Source: Tannerellaceae bacterium (GTDB lineage: Bacteria > Bacteroidota > Bacteroidia > Bacteroidales > Tannerellaceae). From it: a stretch of 34,010 nucleotides of DNA. The stretch is from contig JAISXD010000036.1 of assembly GCA_031270665.1 (NCBI GenBank), positions 1 to 34,010 of the forward strand. The letters are read 5' to 3'. Below the pieces are notes generated by a model, which had not been told where the DNA came from, ran no database searches, and was given only the letters and a program-made list of their open reading frames with translations. The position numbers were made by a program, and so were the translations under genes. Shown piece by piece: positions 26,489-34,010 of the stretch. The stretch's first letter is position 1. Each line of letters opens with the position of its first letter.

Positions 26489-26520
26489 CAAAGGTAATCC
26501 CTCATTTCTTATAAAACAAA
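26489..26520 (-). promoter_or_regulatory. canonical promoter of the thioredoxin/fucosidase operon
   Basis: On the minus strand a TTTG box (26520-26517) is separated by 20 bp from TACCTTTG (26496-26489). Both elements and the spacing fit the Bacteroides -33/-7 consensus. The leader would be about 60 nt. Confidence 0.75.
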
Positions 26521-26547
26521 TTTCCATAAGAAATTATTATTCACACG

Positions 26548-26568
26548 AATACTGCTTTCAGCAGTATT
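26548..26568. terminator. hairpin between SulP and thioredoxin genes
   Basis: A perfect 9-bp inverted repeat (AATACTGCT and its complement) with a 3-nt loop lies about 84 bp after the SulP stop (minus strand). No strong T-run follows on the minus strand, so it is a weak terminator candidate for SulP or an RNA element. Confidence 0.5.
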
Positions 26569-26651
26569 GTTTGATGATAATAAAGAAGGCAGAGAATTCA
26601 TTTAAAACGACTACTGACGAGCCTGCGTATATTTCGTATTTTTGCTACTTC

Positions 26652-28346
26652 TTACCGGAATCTTCCCTGGATAGAAAGTATCTCTTTCGCTCTTTCTAAT
26701 GCAATATTGATGTTGCTGCATATATTATCAGGGCCTATCTTTTGGTCAAAACCTCCCTTTTTCAGCAGATTGTGAACGTCGTCATTGACACCTGAGAGGA
26801 TTAGTTGAATGTTTTCCGCTTTGGAAAGGCGCAACAGGCTTTCCAGGTTGTGCAGGCCGGTGGAATCTATAAAGGGGACTTTTCGCATCCGGACAATACG
26901 CACGTTGGGTTTGTCGCCTAATGTTTGCATCACGCCGTCGAATTTATTGGCTATCCCAAAGAAGAAAGGGCCGTCTATTTCGTATACTTCAACTCCTTGT
27001 GGAATGGCAAGGCGTTCGTCGTCATGCGGAATTTCGCTATCATTATTCAGGTCGATAACATCGCGTATAACAGATATGCGAGTTGTTGCCATCACACGGC
27101 GCATAAACAGGAACATCGCCATAAGAAGCCCAATCTCAATAGCAATCGTAAGGTCGAATATGACCGTAAGAAAAAAAGTAGCCAATAATACAGAAATATC
27201 ACTTTTAGGGCCTTTCAGCAGTGAACGAAACGTACGCCATTCGCTCATATTATAGGAAACCACAATCAATACGCCGGCCAGGCAAGCCATGGGTATATGT
27301 TTGGTAAGTGGACCTAAAAATAGTAATATCAGCAAAAGAACAAGGGCATGGATGATACCGGCAATGGGTGTTCGCCCTCCGTTGTTTATATTGGTCATCG
27401 TCCGGGCGATCGCTCCGGTAACGGGGATTCCTCCGAAGACAGGAACTATGATGTTGGCGGCGCCTTGCGCGATTAATTCCGTATTGGAATTATGCTTATC
27501 CCCGGTTACGCCATCGGCAACAGTGGCCGACAGCAATGACTCAATAGCTCCCAGCATAGCAATGGTAAAGGCCGCAGGCCATAGCATTATAATGGTTTCG
27601 ATAGTAAAAGAAATCCCTTCCGGCTCGGGAAGTGAAGCATTGATGATGAAGCGGTCGCCAATCGTTTCAATCGTATCGATACCCAGGTAATGCCGCAACA
27701 GGTATATAATAATTGTCATAAAGATAATCGCTACAAGTGAACCGGGTATCTTCTTCGACAGTTTGGGGGTATAAACGATAATCAGGATACTTGCCAACCC
27801 AATCAGTAACGGGTAGAGACTCAATGTATGGAAATGGGTAAAGTAGACAATCCATTTAGAAATAAAATCAGCCGGAACCTTCTCTATGGAAAGGCCGAAA
27901 AGGTCTTTCATTTGCGTAGTAAAAATAGTAAGGGCAATGCCACTGGTAAACCCTACTACAATAGGATAAGGTATAAAGCGGATGATTGCGCCGAGCTTTA
28001 ACAGCCCCATGATAACCAGCATAATACCAGCCATAACGGTAGCAATGGCAAGTCCTTCTATGCCATAATTTTGGATAATGCCGTAAACAATTACAATAAA
28101 GGCTCCGGTAGGTCCGCCAATCTGTACATTGCTTCCACCAAGGAAAGAAACTATAAAACCTCCAATAATTGCCGTGATCAATCCTTTTTCCGGGCTGACG
28201 CCTGAAGCAATACCAAACGCAATCGCCAAAGGGAGCGCCACAATACCTACGATGATACCCGCCATGAGGTCACTCAGGAATCTTTCTTTCGAGTAGTTTT
28301 TTAGTAGGGTAAAAAGCTTCGGTTTGAAATCAATCTGTTGTTTCAT
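26652..28346 (-). CDS. SulP family anion transporter with STAS domain
   Basis: This 564-aa protein of the SLC26/SulP family imports sulfate, bicarbonate or related anions. The N-terminal half has about ten or more membrane segments, with the family opening SDLMAGIIVGIVALPLAIAFGIASGVSPEKGL and QIGGPTGAF. The C-terminal STAS domain (~430-560) includes FIDSTGLHNLESLL, a conserved element around the phosphorylatable Ser of anti-anti-sigma-like folds. The start is the ATG at 28346, which lies downstream of a TACCTTTG element; a longer frame to 28382 would begin upstream of that promoter. Substrate choice between sulfate and bicarbonate cannot be made. Confidence 0.92.
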   Translation of the reverse strand: MKQQIDFKPKLFTLLKNYSKERFLSDLMAGIIVGIVALPLAIAFGIASGVSPEKGLITAIIGGFIVSFLGGSNVQIGGPTGAFIVIVYGIIQNYGIEGLAIATVMAGIMLVIMGLLKLGAIIRFIPYPIVVGFTSGIALTIFTTQMKDLFGLSIEKVPADFISKWIVYFTHFHTLSLYPLLIGLASILIIVYTPKLSKKIPGSLVAIIFMTIIIYLLRHYLGIDTIETIGDRFIINASLPEPEGISFTIETIIMLWPAAFTIAMLGAIESLLSATVADGVTGDKHNSNTELIAQGAANIIVPVFGGIPVTGAIARTMTNINNGGRTPIAGIIHALVLLLILLFLGPLTKHIPMACLAGVLIVVSYNMSEWRTFRSLLKGPKSDISVLLATFFLTVIFDLTIAIEIGLLMAMFLFMRRVMATTRISVIRDVIDLNNDSEIPHDDERLAIPQGVEVYEIDGPFFFGIANKFDGVMQTLGDKPNVRIVRMRKVPFIDSTGLHNLESLLRLSKAENIQLILSGVNDDVHNLLKKGGFDQKIGPDNICSNINIALERAKEILSIQGRFR

Positions 28347-28371
28347 TTTTCTACCTATAGATAACAGGTTG

Positions 28372-28379
28372 CAAAGGTA
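28372..28379 (-). promoter_or_regulatory. -7 element of the SulP gene
   Basis: TACCTTTG on the minus strand matches TAnnTTTG and lies 26 bp before the ATG at 28346. It decides against the longer start at 28382. No clear -33 TTTG. Confidence 0.6.
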
Positions 28380-28404
28380 CACAGAATTTGATATAAAAAA
28401 AATA

Positions 28405-28436
28405 TTTGGAAGTCAGATAAGTTTTCATTACATTTG
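28405..28436 (+). promoter_or_regulatory. canonical promoter of the rubrerythrin gene
   Basis: TTTG at 28405-28408 is followed after 20 bp by TACATTTG at 28429-28436, a full match to the Bacteroides -33/-7 promoter. The leader to the ATG would be about 58 nt. It diverges from the SulP promoter, sharing a ~120-bp intergenic region. Confidence 0.8.
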
Positions 28437-28500
28437 AACAAATTATCTGTAGAGGATAAAGAATAGTCATCTTATTTACATTATTTATTACAAGTATTCT

Positions 28501-29079
28501 ATGGAAAAAAGTATTAAAGGTACGCGTACCGAACAGAATTTATTAAAATCGTTTGCCGGCGAATCACAGGCAAGAAGCCGTTACACCTTCTTTGCCAGTG
28601 TAGCAAAAAAGGAAGGTTATGAACAAATTTCCGGCGTTTTCAGAGAAACAGCCGAACAGGAAAAAGAGCACGCCGAACGTTTCTTTAAATTCCTTGAAGG
28701 AGGAATGGTAGAAATTACAGCTTCTTTCCCGGCCGGCGTGATTGGGAATACGATGGAAAATTTAGCGGCTGCAGCAGCCGGTGAAAACGAAGAATGGTAT
28801 GAATTATACCCCGCTTTTGCTAATATAGCGGAAGAGGAAGGATTCAAAAACATTGCTGTCGTTTGGCGTATGATTGCAAAAGTAGAACAAGAACACGAAC
28901 GTCGTTACCTGAAACTTCTTGAAAACCTGAAAGAAGGAAAAGTATTTGAAAAAGACGGAGAAATTGAATGGCAATGTCGCAATTGCGGTTTCATCCACAA
29001 AGGAAAGAAAGCTCCGGGTAAATGTCCTGCCTGCGACCATCCACAAGCATTCTTTGAGCCGATGAAGCAAAATTATTAA
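28501..29079 (+). CDS. rubrerythrin
   Basis: This 192-aa protein detoxifies peroxide in anaerobes. The N-terminal ferritin-like four-helix domain carries the diiron ligands: GESQARSRYTFFA (Glu), ETAEQEKEHAERF (E..EKEH), ANIAEEEGF and VEQEHERRY. The C-terminal rubredoxin-like domain has two CxxC knuckles (WQCRNCGF and GKCPACDH) holding an iron or zinc. All ligands are present and the length is normal. Its own promoter is canonical, and the gene appears monocistronic. Presence fits an anaerobic gut-type Bacteroidota. Confidence 0.96.
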   Translation: MEKSIKGTRTEQNLLKSFAGESQARSRYTFFASVAKKEGYEQISGVFRETAEQEKEHAERFFKFLEGGMVEITASFPAGVIGNTMENLAAAAAGENEEWYELYPAFANIAEEEGFKNIAVVWRMIAKVEQEHERRYLKLLENLKEGKVFEKDGEIEWQCRNCGFIHKGKKAPGKCPACDHPQAFFEPMKQNY

Positions 29080-29111
29080 TTCTTGGACAAAATAAAGAAT
29101 TAAACTCAGAA

Positions 29112-29219
29112 GAATGTGTCAAAAGTCCCCTTAGCTAATTTTGAAGTTACAAACTCTCCTGTTGACTCAACTTACAATTTATAACTTTTGCAGATTGTAG
29201 TTGGACTTTTGACACATTC
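29112..29219. mobile_element. 108-bp inverted-repeat element, MITE-like
   Basis: Perfect 17-bp inverted repeats (29112-29128, GAATGTGTCAAAAGTCC, and 29203-29219) bound 74 bp of A/T-rich sequence. Imperfect complementarity continues inward. There is no coding capacity. It could be a non-autonomous transposable element or decayed insertion-sequence ends, since termini of this general type are known for some insertion sequences, but no target duplication could be confirmed. A long RNA hairpin terminating the rubrerythrin transcript is the alternative; no T-run follows. Confidence 0.55.
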
Positions 29220-29235
29220 CCTTCTCTTTTTTCCA

Positions 29236-29243
29236 TATCTTTG
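29236..29243 (+). promoter_or_regulatory. -7 element just before the DUF4271 start
   Basis: TATCTTTG matches TAnnTTTG and ends 5 bp before the DUF4271 ATG. Transcription would begin almost at the start codon. The nearest TTTG upstream (29208-29211) lies within the inverted-repeat element at 24 bp, slightly too far. Confidence 0.5.
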
Positions 29244-29248
29244 TTGTC

Positions 29249-29974
29249 ATGAACTCGTTTGACGGATATGTGGGTATACGGATTTGGGATGGACAGTTGG
29301 TAAATGACGCTGTCTTTGCGTTACTACTTGCCTTGCTGATTATGTTTGCATTCGTGTATCATTCAAACTACCGCTTGTTTTCGAAGATGGTGCGTGACGT
29401 ATTTTACTTGAAAGAACGACTGAGTTTATTTGAAACGGTAATAGGGAATGAATTCGTATTTCGGAACTTTATGATTTTCCAGTCGTTGTTTCTTACCACT
29501 CTTTTCATATTTGCTGTCGGACATGTATACCGGCTTTTTGAATTTTCGGATATCTGGGCGAATTTAGTACTTATAAGTATTATCTTTCTTTGTGTTGTCC
29601 TATATTATTATTTCAGACAATTTCTTTATGGTCTGATGGGGTTTGTTTTTACCGATCCTGAGAAGTACAAATTCTGGAAAACCAATTATTATGCAATAAC
29701 CGGCTTTTGGGGAGTATGGTTGTACATCCCTGTCTTTTGGTTGGTTTTTATAGGAAATTATATCGGAATACCCCTGACTTTGTTTGCTGTTTGGTATATT
29801 TCATATCGTTTTTGGTTAATTTATAAGTCAGTGCGGATATTTCATATTCGTAACATGGGTTATATATATATTTTTTTGTACCTTTGCGCCCAAGAAATTT
29901 CACCTTTATTATTTATATACAAAGGTTTGGTTTATTTGTATAACGTTATTGAAAAAAGCGCTATATGGCATTGA
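29249..29974 (+). CDS. DUF4271 multi-pass membrane protein
   Basis: This 241-aa protein is dominated by about six hydrophobic segments and has no catalytic motif I recognise. Length, composition and position directly before hemD match the DUF4271 family of Bacteroidota, whose role is unknown. Its stop overlaps the hemD start by 10 bp, so translation is coupled. The ATG at 29249 is only 5 bp after a -7 promoter element, implying a leaderless message or a later start. An A/T-rich 3' part contains a separate promoter element for the downstream genes. Confidence 0.8.
   Translation: MNSFDGYVGIRIWDGQLVNDAVFALLLALLIMFAFVYHSNYRLFSKMVRDVFYLKERLSLFETVIGNEFVFRNFMIFQSLFLTTLFIFAVGHVYRLFEFSDIWANLVLISIIFLCVVLYYYFRQFLYGLMGFVFTDPEKYKFWKTNYYAITGFWGVWLYIPVFWLVFIGNYIGIPLTLFAVWYISYRFWLIYKSVRIFHIRNMGYIYIFLYLCAQEISPLLFIYKGLVYLYNVIEKSAIWH
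29879..29886 (+). promoter_or_regulatory. internal -7 element for the hemD-rnpA run
   Basis: TACCTTTG followed by CG sits inside the end of the DUF4271 gene, about 80 bp before hemD, and is an exact -7 match. No TTTG at -33 is seen. It could give the housekeeping genes their own promoter. Confidence 0.5.
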
Positions 29975-30738
29975 ATATCAAAAAATTACTGGTGTCGCAA
30001 CCGAAGCCCGCATCTGAAAAATCTCCTTACTTTGACATTGCTGAAAAGTATGGTGTTGAGATAGATTTCAGGCCGTTTATAAAAGTAGAGCCTCTTTCCG
30101 CAAAAGAATTCAGGCAGCAACGAATTAATATTCTGAACTATTCGGCTATTATTTTCACAGCTCGTACGGCAATCGATCATTTCTTTCATTTATGTGAAGA
30201 ATTGAGAGTGGCTATTCCGGAAACAATGAAATACTTCTGTATGACGGAAGCTATTGCTGTGTACTTGCAGAAATATACGGTATACAGGAAACGTAAAATC
30301 TTTTTTGCCGCTACCGGAAAATTAGAAGAATTGGTGGTCATTATTGGGAAGCATGCGAAAGAAAATTATCTGGCGCCTATATCGGATGTACACAAAGATG
30401 ACCTGTTTGTTCAGTTGGATACAAAAAAGATAAACTACACAAAGGCTATCATGTTCCGTACAGTGAGCAATGATTTTTCGAAAGAAGAAGAGTTCAATTA
30501 CGATATGTTGCTTTTCTTTAGCCCGTCGGGGATTGCTTCTTTATTGAAAAATTTCCCTGATTTTAAGCAAGAGAATATAAAAATAGGCTGCTTTGGCCCA
30601 ACGACGGCGAAAGCGGTGAAAGACGCTGGTTTGCGCTTGGATGTAGAAGCCCCCACGCCTGAGGCTCCTTCGATGACGGCGGCATTGGAGCAATACCTCA
30701 AGAGTGAGTTGGGTAACGCTAAAAAAAATGGTAAATAA
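29965..30738 (+). CDS. hemD: uroporphyrinogen-III synthase
   Basis: This 257-aa protein has the HemD two-lobe layout of weakly conserved Rossmann-like domains. It begins KKLLVSQPKPASEKSPYFDIAEKYGVEIDFRPFIKVE and includes the FTARTAIDHFF region and the C-terminal DMLLFFSPSGIASLLKNFP, IGCFGPTTAKAVKDAGLRLDVEAPTPEAPSMTAAL motif typical of the family (G-T-x-A-x-G..P-T/S). It closes the linear hydroxymethylbilane to uroporphyrinogen III for tetrapyrrole synthesis. It overlaps DUF4271 by 10 bp and rnpA by 11 bp. Sequence divergence in this family is high, but the context is supportive. Confidence 0.85.
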   Translation: MALNIKKLLVSQPKPASEKSPYFDIAEKYGVEIDFRPFIKVEPLSAKEFRQQRINILNYSAIIFTARTAIDHFFHLCEELRVAIPETMKYFCMTEAIAVYLQKYTVYRKRKIFFAATGKLEELVVIIGKHAKENYLAPISDVHKDDLFVQLDTKKINYTKAIMFRTVSNDFSKEEEFNYDMLLFFSPSGIASLLKNFPDFKQENIKIGCFGPTTAKAVKDAGLRLDVEAPTPEAPSMTAALEQYLKSELGNAKKNGK

Positions 30739-31120
30739 TAATCAGTACACCTTTTCGAAGGAAGAACGACTGTCATGGAAACGCCATATTGATTTGCTTT
30801 TTGAGAAAGGGCAGTCTTTTGTAGCATTTCCATTAAGGGTTATTTATTTACTATTGGATGAAAAGAAAGAAGTACCGGTATCTATATTGGTAAGCGTATC
30901 AAAAAGAAAATTCAAACGGGCTGTTAAGCGAAATCAAATCAAACGCCGGGTACGCGAAGCGTATCGTATGCAGAAGCATGATCTGACGGAGCCTTTAGCT
31001 GGGAAAGCAAAAGTAATGTTTGTTGCTTTCCTTTATATAGATAGAGAAGTTCATTCTTTTTCTACGATAGAGAAGGCAATGAAGAAAGCAATTAAAACCC
31101 TGCAGTTAAGGCATGATTAA
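30728..31120 (+). CDS. rnpA: ribonuclease P protein component
   Basis: This 130-aa basic protein binds the RNase P RNA to mature tRNA 5' ends. The family core is visible: [47 protein letters not shown] (the RNxxKRxxRE motif). I use the ATG at 30728, which overlaps the hemD stop by 11 bp; a GTG at 30704 is another in-frame start. The stop overlaps the yidD start by 8 bp. In many phyla rnpA lies beside dnaA/rpmH; here it is in a hemD-yidD cluster. Confidence 0.94.
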   Translation: MVNNNQYTFSKEERLSWKRHIDLLFEKGQSFVAFPLRVIYLLLDEKKEVPVSILVSVSKRKFKRAVKRNQIKRRVREAYRMQKHDLTEPLAGKAKVMFVAFLYIDREVHSFSTIEKAMKKAIKTLQLRHD

Positions 31121-31337
31121 GCGTTTTTTTACAACCATTCTTTTATTGCCGGTTTATTTCTACAGATATTGTATTTCTCCACTAACGCCGGCATCGTGCA
31201 GGTTCGTACCGACTTGTTCCGAATATACTGTGCAAGCATTGAAAAAACATGGACCGGTAAAAGGCTTGTGGCTATCCATTAAACGGATACTTCGCTGCAA
31301 TCCCTGGGGAGGAAGTGGATACGACCCGGTGCCATGA
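31113..31337 (+). CDS. yidD: membrane protein insertion efficiency factor YidD
   Basis: This 74-aa protein matches Yid[65 protein letters not shown], with the conserved C-x-P-T-C-S-x-Y and CNPW..GGYDPVP elements. It assists insertion of inner-membrane proteins via YidC/Sec. It overlaps rnpA by 8 bp and tatD by 4 bp, the usual rnpA-yidD coupling. Confidence 0.95.
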   Translation: MIKRFFTTILLLPVYFYRYCISPLTPASCRFVPTCSEYTVQALKKHGPVKGLWLSIKRILRCNPWGGSGYDPVP

Positions 31338-31987
31338 TAACATATTATTATAATGTACATACGCATTCCCCATCCCTCCATTCGGACGAGGTTTCCATAC
31401 TGAACCGGATCATAAGAGGAAAAAAAGAAGAAAAAGAGAAAAGCAAAGAGAAGACGGGCTTTTTGAGCGCCGGCATCCATCCTTGGTATATAGAAGATGT
31501 AGCGGTACAGATGAAACAACTGCGGGATGTAGCCACATTGCCCGAAGTGGTAGCGATTGGCGAAGCCGGTTTAGACAGGCTGACAGATACACCCATTGAT
31601 ATCCAACAAGACATATTCGCCCGGCAAGCCCATCTTGCCGAAGCATTACAAAAGCCATTCATCATTCATTGCGTAAAAGCCTGGGAGGAGTTAATGGCCG
31701 TAAAGAAACAAATCAAACCAAAAACAGCTTGGATTATTCATGGGTTCAGGGGGAAACCGGATATGGCGGAGCAGTTGGTGCATCAAGACTTTCATCTGTC
31801 ATTCGGAGCGCATTTTAATCCCGGTTCACTTCCAATAGCCTATCCCAATCACATTTTGACGGAAACAGATGATAAAGATTGTAGCATTCAAATGGTATAC
31901 CGCCAAATAGCCTCCGCTCTGCATATAACGGAAGAAGTGTTGGGTAAACAGATTCAAAAGAATGTTAAGAGCCTTTTTCCTATTTGA
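31334..31987 (+). CDS. tatD: TatD family metal-dependent hydrolase
   Basis: This 217-aa TIM-barrel hydrolase is at the short end for TatD (usually ~260). Metal-site motifs: YNVHTHSP (HxH), [10 protein letters not shown] (Glu), [12 protein letters not shown] (His), WIIHGFRG (His) and ILTETDD (Asp). All metal ligands appear present. Members act as 3'-5' exonucleases or D-aminoacyl hydrolases. The gene overlaps yidD by 4 bp. The short length reflects compact loops, not truncation. Confidence 0.9.
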   Translation: MITYYYNVHTHSPSLHSDEVSILNRIIRGKKEEKEKSKEKTGFLSAGIHPWYIEDVAVQMKQLRDVATLPEVVAIGEAGLDRLTDTPIDIQQDIFARQAHLAEALQKPFIIHCVKAWEELMAVKKQIKPKTAWIIHGFRGKPDMAEQLVHQDFHLSFGAHFNPGSLPIAYPNHILTETDDKDCSIQMVYRQIASALHITEEVLGKQIQKNVKSLFPI

Positions 31988-32002
31988 TTGGAAAATAAGT
32001 CG

Positions 32003-32010
32003 TACCTTTG
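32003..32010 (+). promoter_or_regulatory. -7 element of the tyrS gene
   Basis: TACCTTTG matches TAnnTTTG, 45 bp before the tyrS ATG. A TTTG lies at 31983-31986 but the spacing is only 16 bp. It gives tyrS its own start after the tatD stop. Confidence 0.6.
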
Positions 32011-32055
32011 TGATTATTCAATCATTTACAATTTAATATGTTATAAATTAAGACG

Positions 32056-33348
32056 ATGAATTTTGTAGAAGAATTAAGATGGAGGGGTATGATTCACGAT
32101 GTAATGCCCGGAACGGAAGAACAGTTGCAAAAAGGAATAGTTTCGGGGTATGTAGGTATCGACCCTACGGCTGATTCATTACATATCGGGCACTTGGTAG
32201 GTGTGATGATATTGAAGCATTTCCAGCGGGCGGGGCATCGCCCTATCGCTCTTATTGGCGGCGCTACCGGAATGATTGGCGACCCGTCGATGAAGTCTGC
32301 CGAACGTAATTTGTTGGATGAAGAAACACTCCTCCGGAACCAGGAAGGTATCAGGAAACAGTTGGCTAAGTTTCTCGACTTTGATTCGGACGCCCCGAAC
32401 GCAGCAAAGCTTGTAAACAACTACGACTGGATGAAAAATTACTTATTCCTCGATTTTATTCGCGACATAGGCAAACACCTTACCGTAAATTACATGATGG
32501 CGAAAGATTCTGTGAAAAAGCGTTTAAGCGCAGAGTCGAGTGTGGGATTGTCTTTTACCGAATTTTCGTATCAATTGTTGCAGGGGTATGATTTCCTGCA
32601 CCTATACGAGACGGAAGGCTGCCGCATACAAATGGGTGGCTCCGACCAATGGGGGAATATTACAACCGGGACGGAACTGATTCGCCGCAAAACCGGTGGA
32701 GAAGCGTTTGCGCTTGTTTGTCCGCTTATAACAAAGGCTGACGGCACTAAATTCGGTAAAACCGAGTCCGGTAATGTTTGGCTCGACAGACAGTATACGT
32801 CGCCTTATAAATTCTATCAGTTCTGGATGAATGTGAGTGATGAGGATGCAGCCAAATATATCAAAATATTTACCGCCTTAAGAAAGGAAGAAATTGCTGA
32901 TCTGGAAGAAGAACAGGCAGCTGCTCCACACCTTCGCCCGTTGCAAAAGCGTTTGGCGAAAGAAATCACGGTAATGGCCCATTCGCTTGAAGATTATGAA
33001 CTGGCCGTTGAAGCATCCTCTATTTTATTTGGCGCTTCAACATCCGAAACGTTGAAAAAGCTGGATGAAGACACTTTGCTATCCGTATTTGAAGGAGTAC
33101 CTCAGTTTGAGATCGCTAAAAATGAATTGTCTGGGGGCATTAAGGCGATCGATTTATGTACTGAAAAGGCCGCTATATTCCCCTCAAAAGGAGAAATGCG
33201 TAAGCTGGTGCAGAGTGGCGGCGTAAGCCTGAATAAAGAAAAACTGGCTGAACCGGATACGCTTATCGATACGTCTTATTTGTTAAATGATAAGTATTTA
33301 TTGGTGCAAAAAGGTAAAAAGAATTATTACCTTTTAATAGCTAAATAA
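32056..33348 (+). CDS. tyrS: tyrosyl-tRNA synthetase
   Basis: This 430-aa class I aminoacyl-tRNA synthetase charges tRNA-Tyr. The HIGH motif is HIGHLVG (~43-46) after [11 protein letters not shown]; tyrosine-site [11 protein letters not shown] and [10 protein letters not shown] follow; the KMSKS loop is the variant KFGKTES. A C-terminal S4-like RNA-binding domain ([17 protein letters not shown] to [13 protein letters not shown]) completes the bacterial TyrRS layout. Complete at both ends. It is monocistronic or weakly linked to tatD. Confidence 0.97.
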   Translation: MNFVEELRWRGMIHDVMPGTEEQLQKGIVSGYVGIDPTADSLHIGHLVGVMILKHFQRAGHRPIALIGGATGMIGDPSMKSAERNLLDEETLLRNQEGIRKQLAKFLDFDSDAPNAAKLVNNYDWMKNYLFLDFIRDIGKHLTVNYMMAKDSVKKRLSAESSVGLSFTEFSYQLLQGYDFLHLYETEGCRIQMGGSDQWGNITTGTELIRRKTGGEAFALVCPLITKADGTKFGKTESGNVWLDRQYTSPYKFYQFWMNVSDEDAAKYIKIFTALRKEEIADLEEEQAAAPHLRPLQKRLAKEITVMAHSLEDYELAVEASSILFGASTSETLKKLDEDTLLSVFEGVPQFEIAKNELSGGIKAIDLCTEKAAIFPSKGEMRKLVQSGGVSLNKEKLAEPDTLIDTSYLLNDKYLLVQKGKKNYYLLIAK

Positions 33349-33362
33349 ATCAGGATATAGAA

Positions 33363-33394
33363 AAAGCTGCCTCAGTCGGCGCCGGGGCAGCTTT
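33363..33394. terminator. hairpin between tyrS and the convergent small gene
   Basis: A perfect 9-bp stem (AAAGCTGCC with GGCAGCTTT, loop of about 14 nt that is G/C-rich) lies 15 bp after the tyrS stop. It has As before and a short T-run in its arm, so it could serve both convergent genes. The T-tail after it is short. Confidence 0.65.
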
Positions 33395-33454
33395 AAACGC
33401 GAAACCTTATTCTAACTCAATGTCGTTTCGTTAAAGATTCGACACTCTCCGACG

Positions 33455-33768
33455 TCAATCCTTAACGAATGTGTTGTTCTGTTTGGCTTTTTTTCTTCGT
33501 AAATACTCCTCGTAAATGATGCCTTTCGATACCAGCTGCGCGGCTTTTTCCTGCTCTTTGCGTTTCTCGTCGATACGGATCAGGTCGGCGCACCGTTCGT
33601 GCATGAACTGGGGGCGAATGCCGATGTGATAAAAAGCGCGTCTACCACTCCGTAAAAGCGTCCGTATCGCCCGCATTTGAGGCGATGGAAAAACAGCAGC
33701 ACTTCCGACGCCTTCAGAAACGGGTATTCGGTGCGTATCAGCCCCGCCAGTTCGCGCTGACGGTCCAT
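33455..33768 (-). pseudogene. small DUF6633-like gene interrupted by a frameshift
   Basis: Two overlapping minus-strand frames make one sensible protein if joined. The first gives MDRQRELAGLIRTEYPFLKASEVLLFFHRLKCGRYGRFYGVVDALFITSA and then degrades. The second continues with QFMHERCADLIRIDEKRKEQEKAAQLVSKGIIYEEYLRRKKAK to a stop at 33455. The switch falls at a run of five G on the plus strand (33610-33614; C on the coding strand), and one missing C there would restore the frame, giving about 104 aa. The family match to DUF6633 is from memory and the function is unknown. A sequencing indel, a true pseudogene and phase variation are all possible. Confidence 0.6.
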
Positions 33769-34010
33769 TTTTTAATAAATACGGAATAACTGATAAAAAG
33801 ATGCAAACGATGTTACTAAATGAACGAAATGAAATATTGTTAGTCGGCGATCCTGTATTCGATGCTGCATTGTGCGAATTGTATTTTACTAAGAGCCTGT
33901 TTAAATTTTAATGAGATAAAAGAATAAAAGGGTTTCCGTATCTTCTGAATAGATATTTTCTTTGAAGTGACTAAACTATAAAGAAATGTATCCAACAAAC
34001 TTAACGGAAA
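33769..34010. other. right-edge region without a convincing gene
   Basis: About 240 bp with low G+C toward the end. A 33-codon open frame at 33810-33911 (MLLNERNEILLVGDPVFDAALC...) has no visible promoter and no recognised family. The sequence GAGCCTGTTTAAATTT near 33893 resembles termini of some insertion sequences, but no partner repeat is inside the window. Confidence 0.3.

Noticed and set aside
33810-33911. 33-codon plus-strand frame at the right edge
   Set aside because: Short, no promoter or family match; could be by chance, so it was kept only as a note in the edge region.

Overview
The window looks like a chromosomal segment of a Bacteroidota bacterium, most likely order Bacteroidales (Bacteroides/Parabacteroides-like). 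The support is: a SusC/SusD pair with a hybrid two-component regulator, repeated promoter elements of the Bacteroides type (TAnnTTTG at -7, in two places preceded by TTTG 20 bp upstream), A/T-rich leaders without clear Shine-Dalgarno sequences, many Bacteroidota lipoproteins (DUF2807/GIN, thioredoxin, ZnuA), and the gene run DUF4271-hemD-rnpA-yidD-tatD-tyrS. No rRNA, tRNA, CRISPR array or intact insertion sequence was seen.

Layout from left to right. (1) 1-900: a TPR-type gene lacking a secretion signal, probably 5'-truncated. (2) 1.0-3.75 kb, minus strand: an operon of two overlapping rhomboid proteases and a membrane-anchored endonuclease/exonuclease/phosphatase-fold protein, divergent from an HU gene that has a strong terminator. 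(3) 4.37-16.6 kb: a polysaccharide utilization locus (PUL). The minus-strand operon reads 675-aa unknown protein, SusC, SusD, GH43 lipoprotein; a 1332-aa hybrid two-component regulator (HTCS) is divergent. The 515-bp gap between operon and regulator holds ten exact-length 21-bp tandem units carrying an imperfect palindrome. By eye the PUL is clearly richer in G+C than its flanks. (4) 16.8-20.9 kb, plus strand: a DUF349 protein, an ATP-grasp-like protein and a GIN-domain lipoprotein. (5) 20.9-26.4 kb, minus strand: a five-gene operon of lipoprotein thioredoxin, GH95 alpha-L-fucosidase, zinc-binding lipoprotein, ABC ATPase and NAD-dependent epimerase. It has a canonical promoter but no ABC permease gene. 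(6) 26.65-29.1 kb: a SulP anion transporter and a rubrerythrin, divergent. (7) A 108-bp inverted-repeat element follows, then the compact housekeeping run DUF4271, uroporphyrinogen-III synthase, RNase P protein, YidD, TatD and tyrosyl-tRNA synthetase. (8) The right edge has a small frameshifted gene (DUF6633-like) and about 240 bp with no convincing gene.

How the genes fit together: in the PUL the HTCS probably senses a glycan fragment in the periplasm and drives the SusC/SusD importer, the GH43 enzyme and the unknown 675-aa protein. The 21-bp palindrome array abutting the HTCS gene is the most unusual feature in the window and is not explained by coding. Other items worth a second look are the 675-aa protein, the permease-less zinc/fucosidase operon, the 108-bp inverted-repeat element, an apparently leaderless promoter for DUF4271, and a terminator sitting 13 bp before a start codon.
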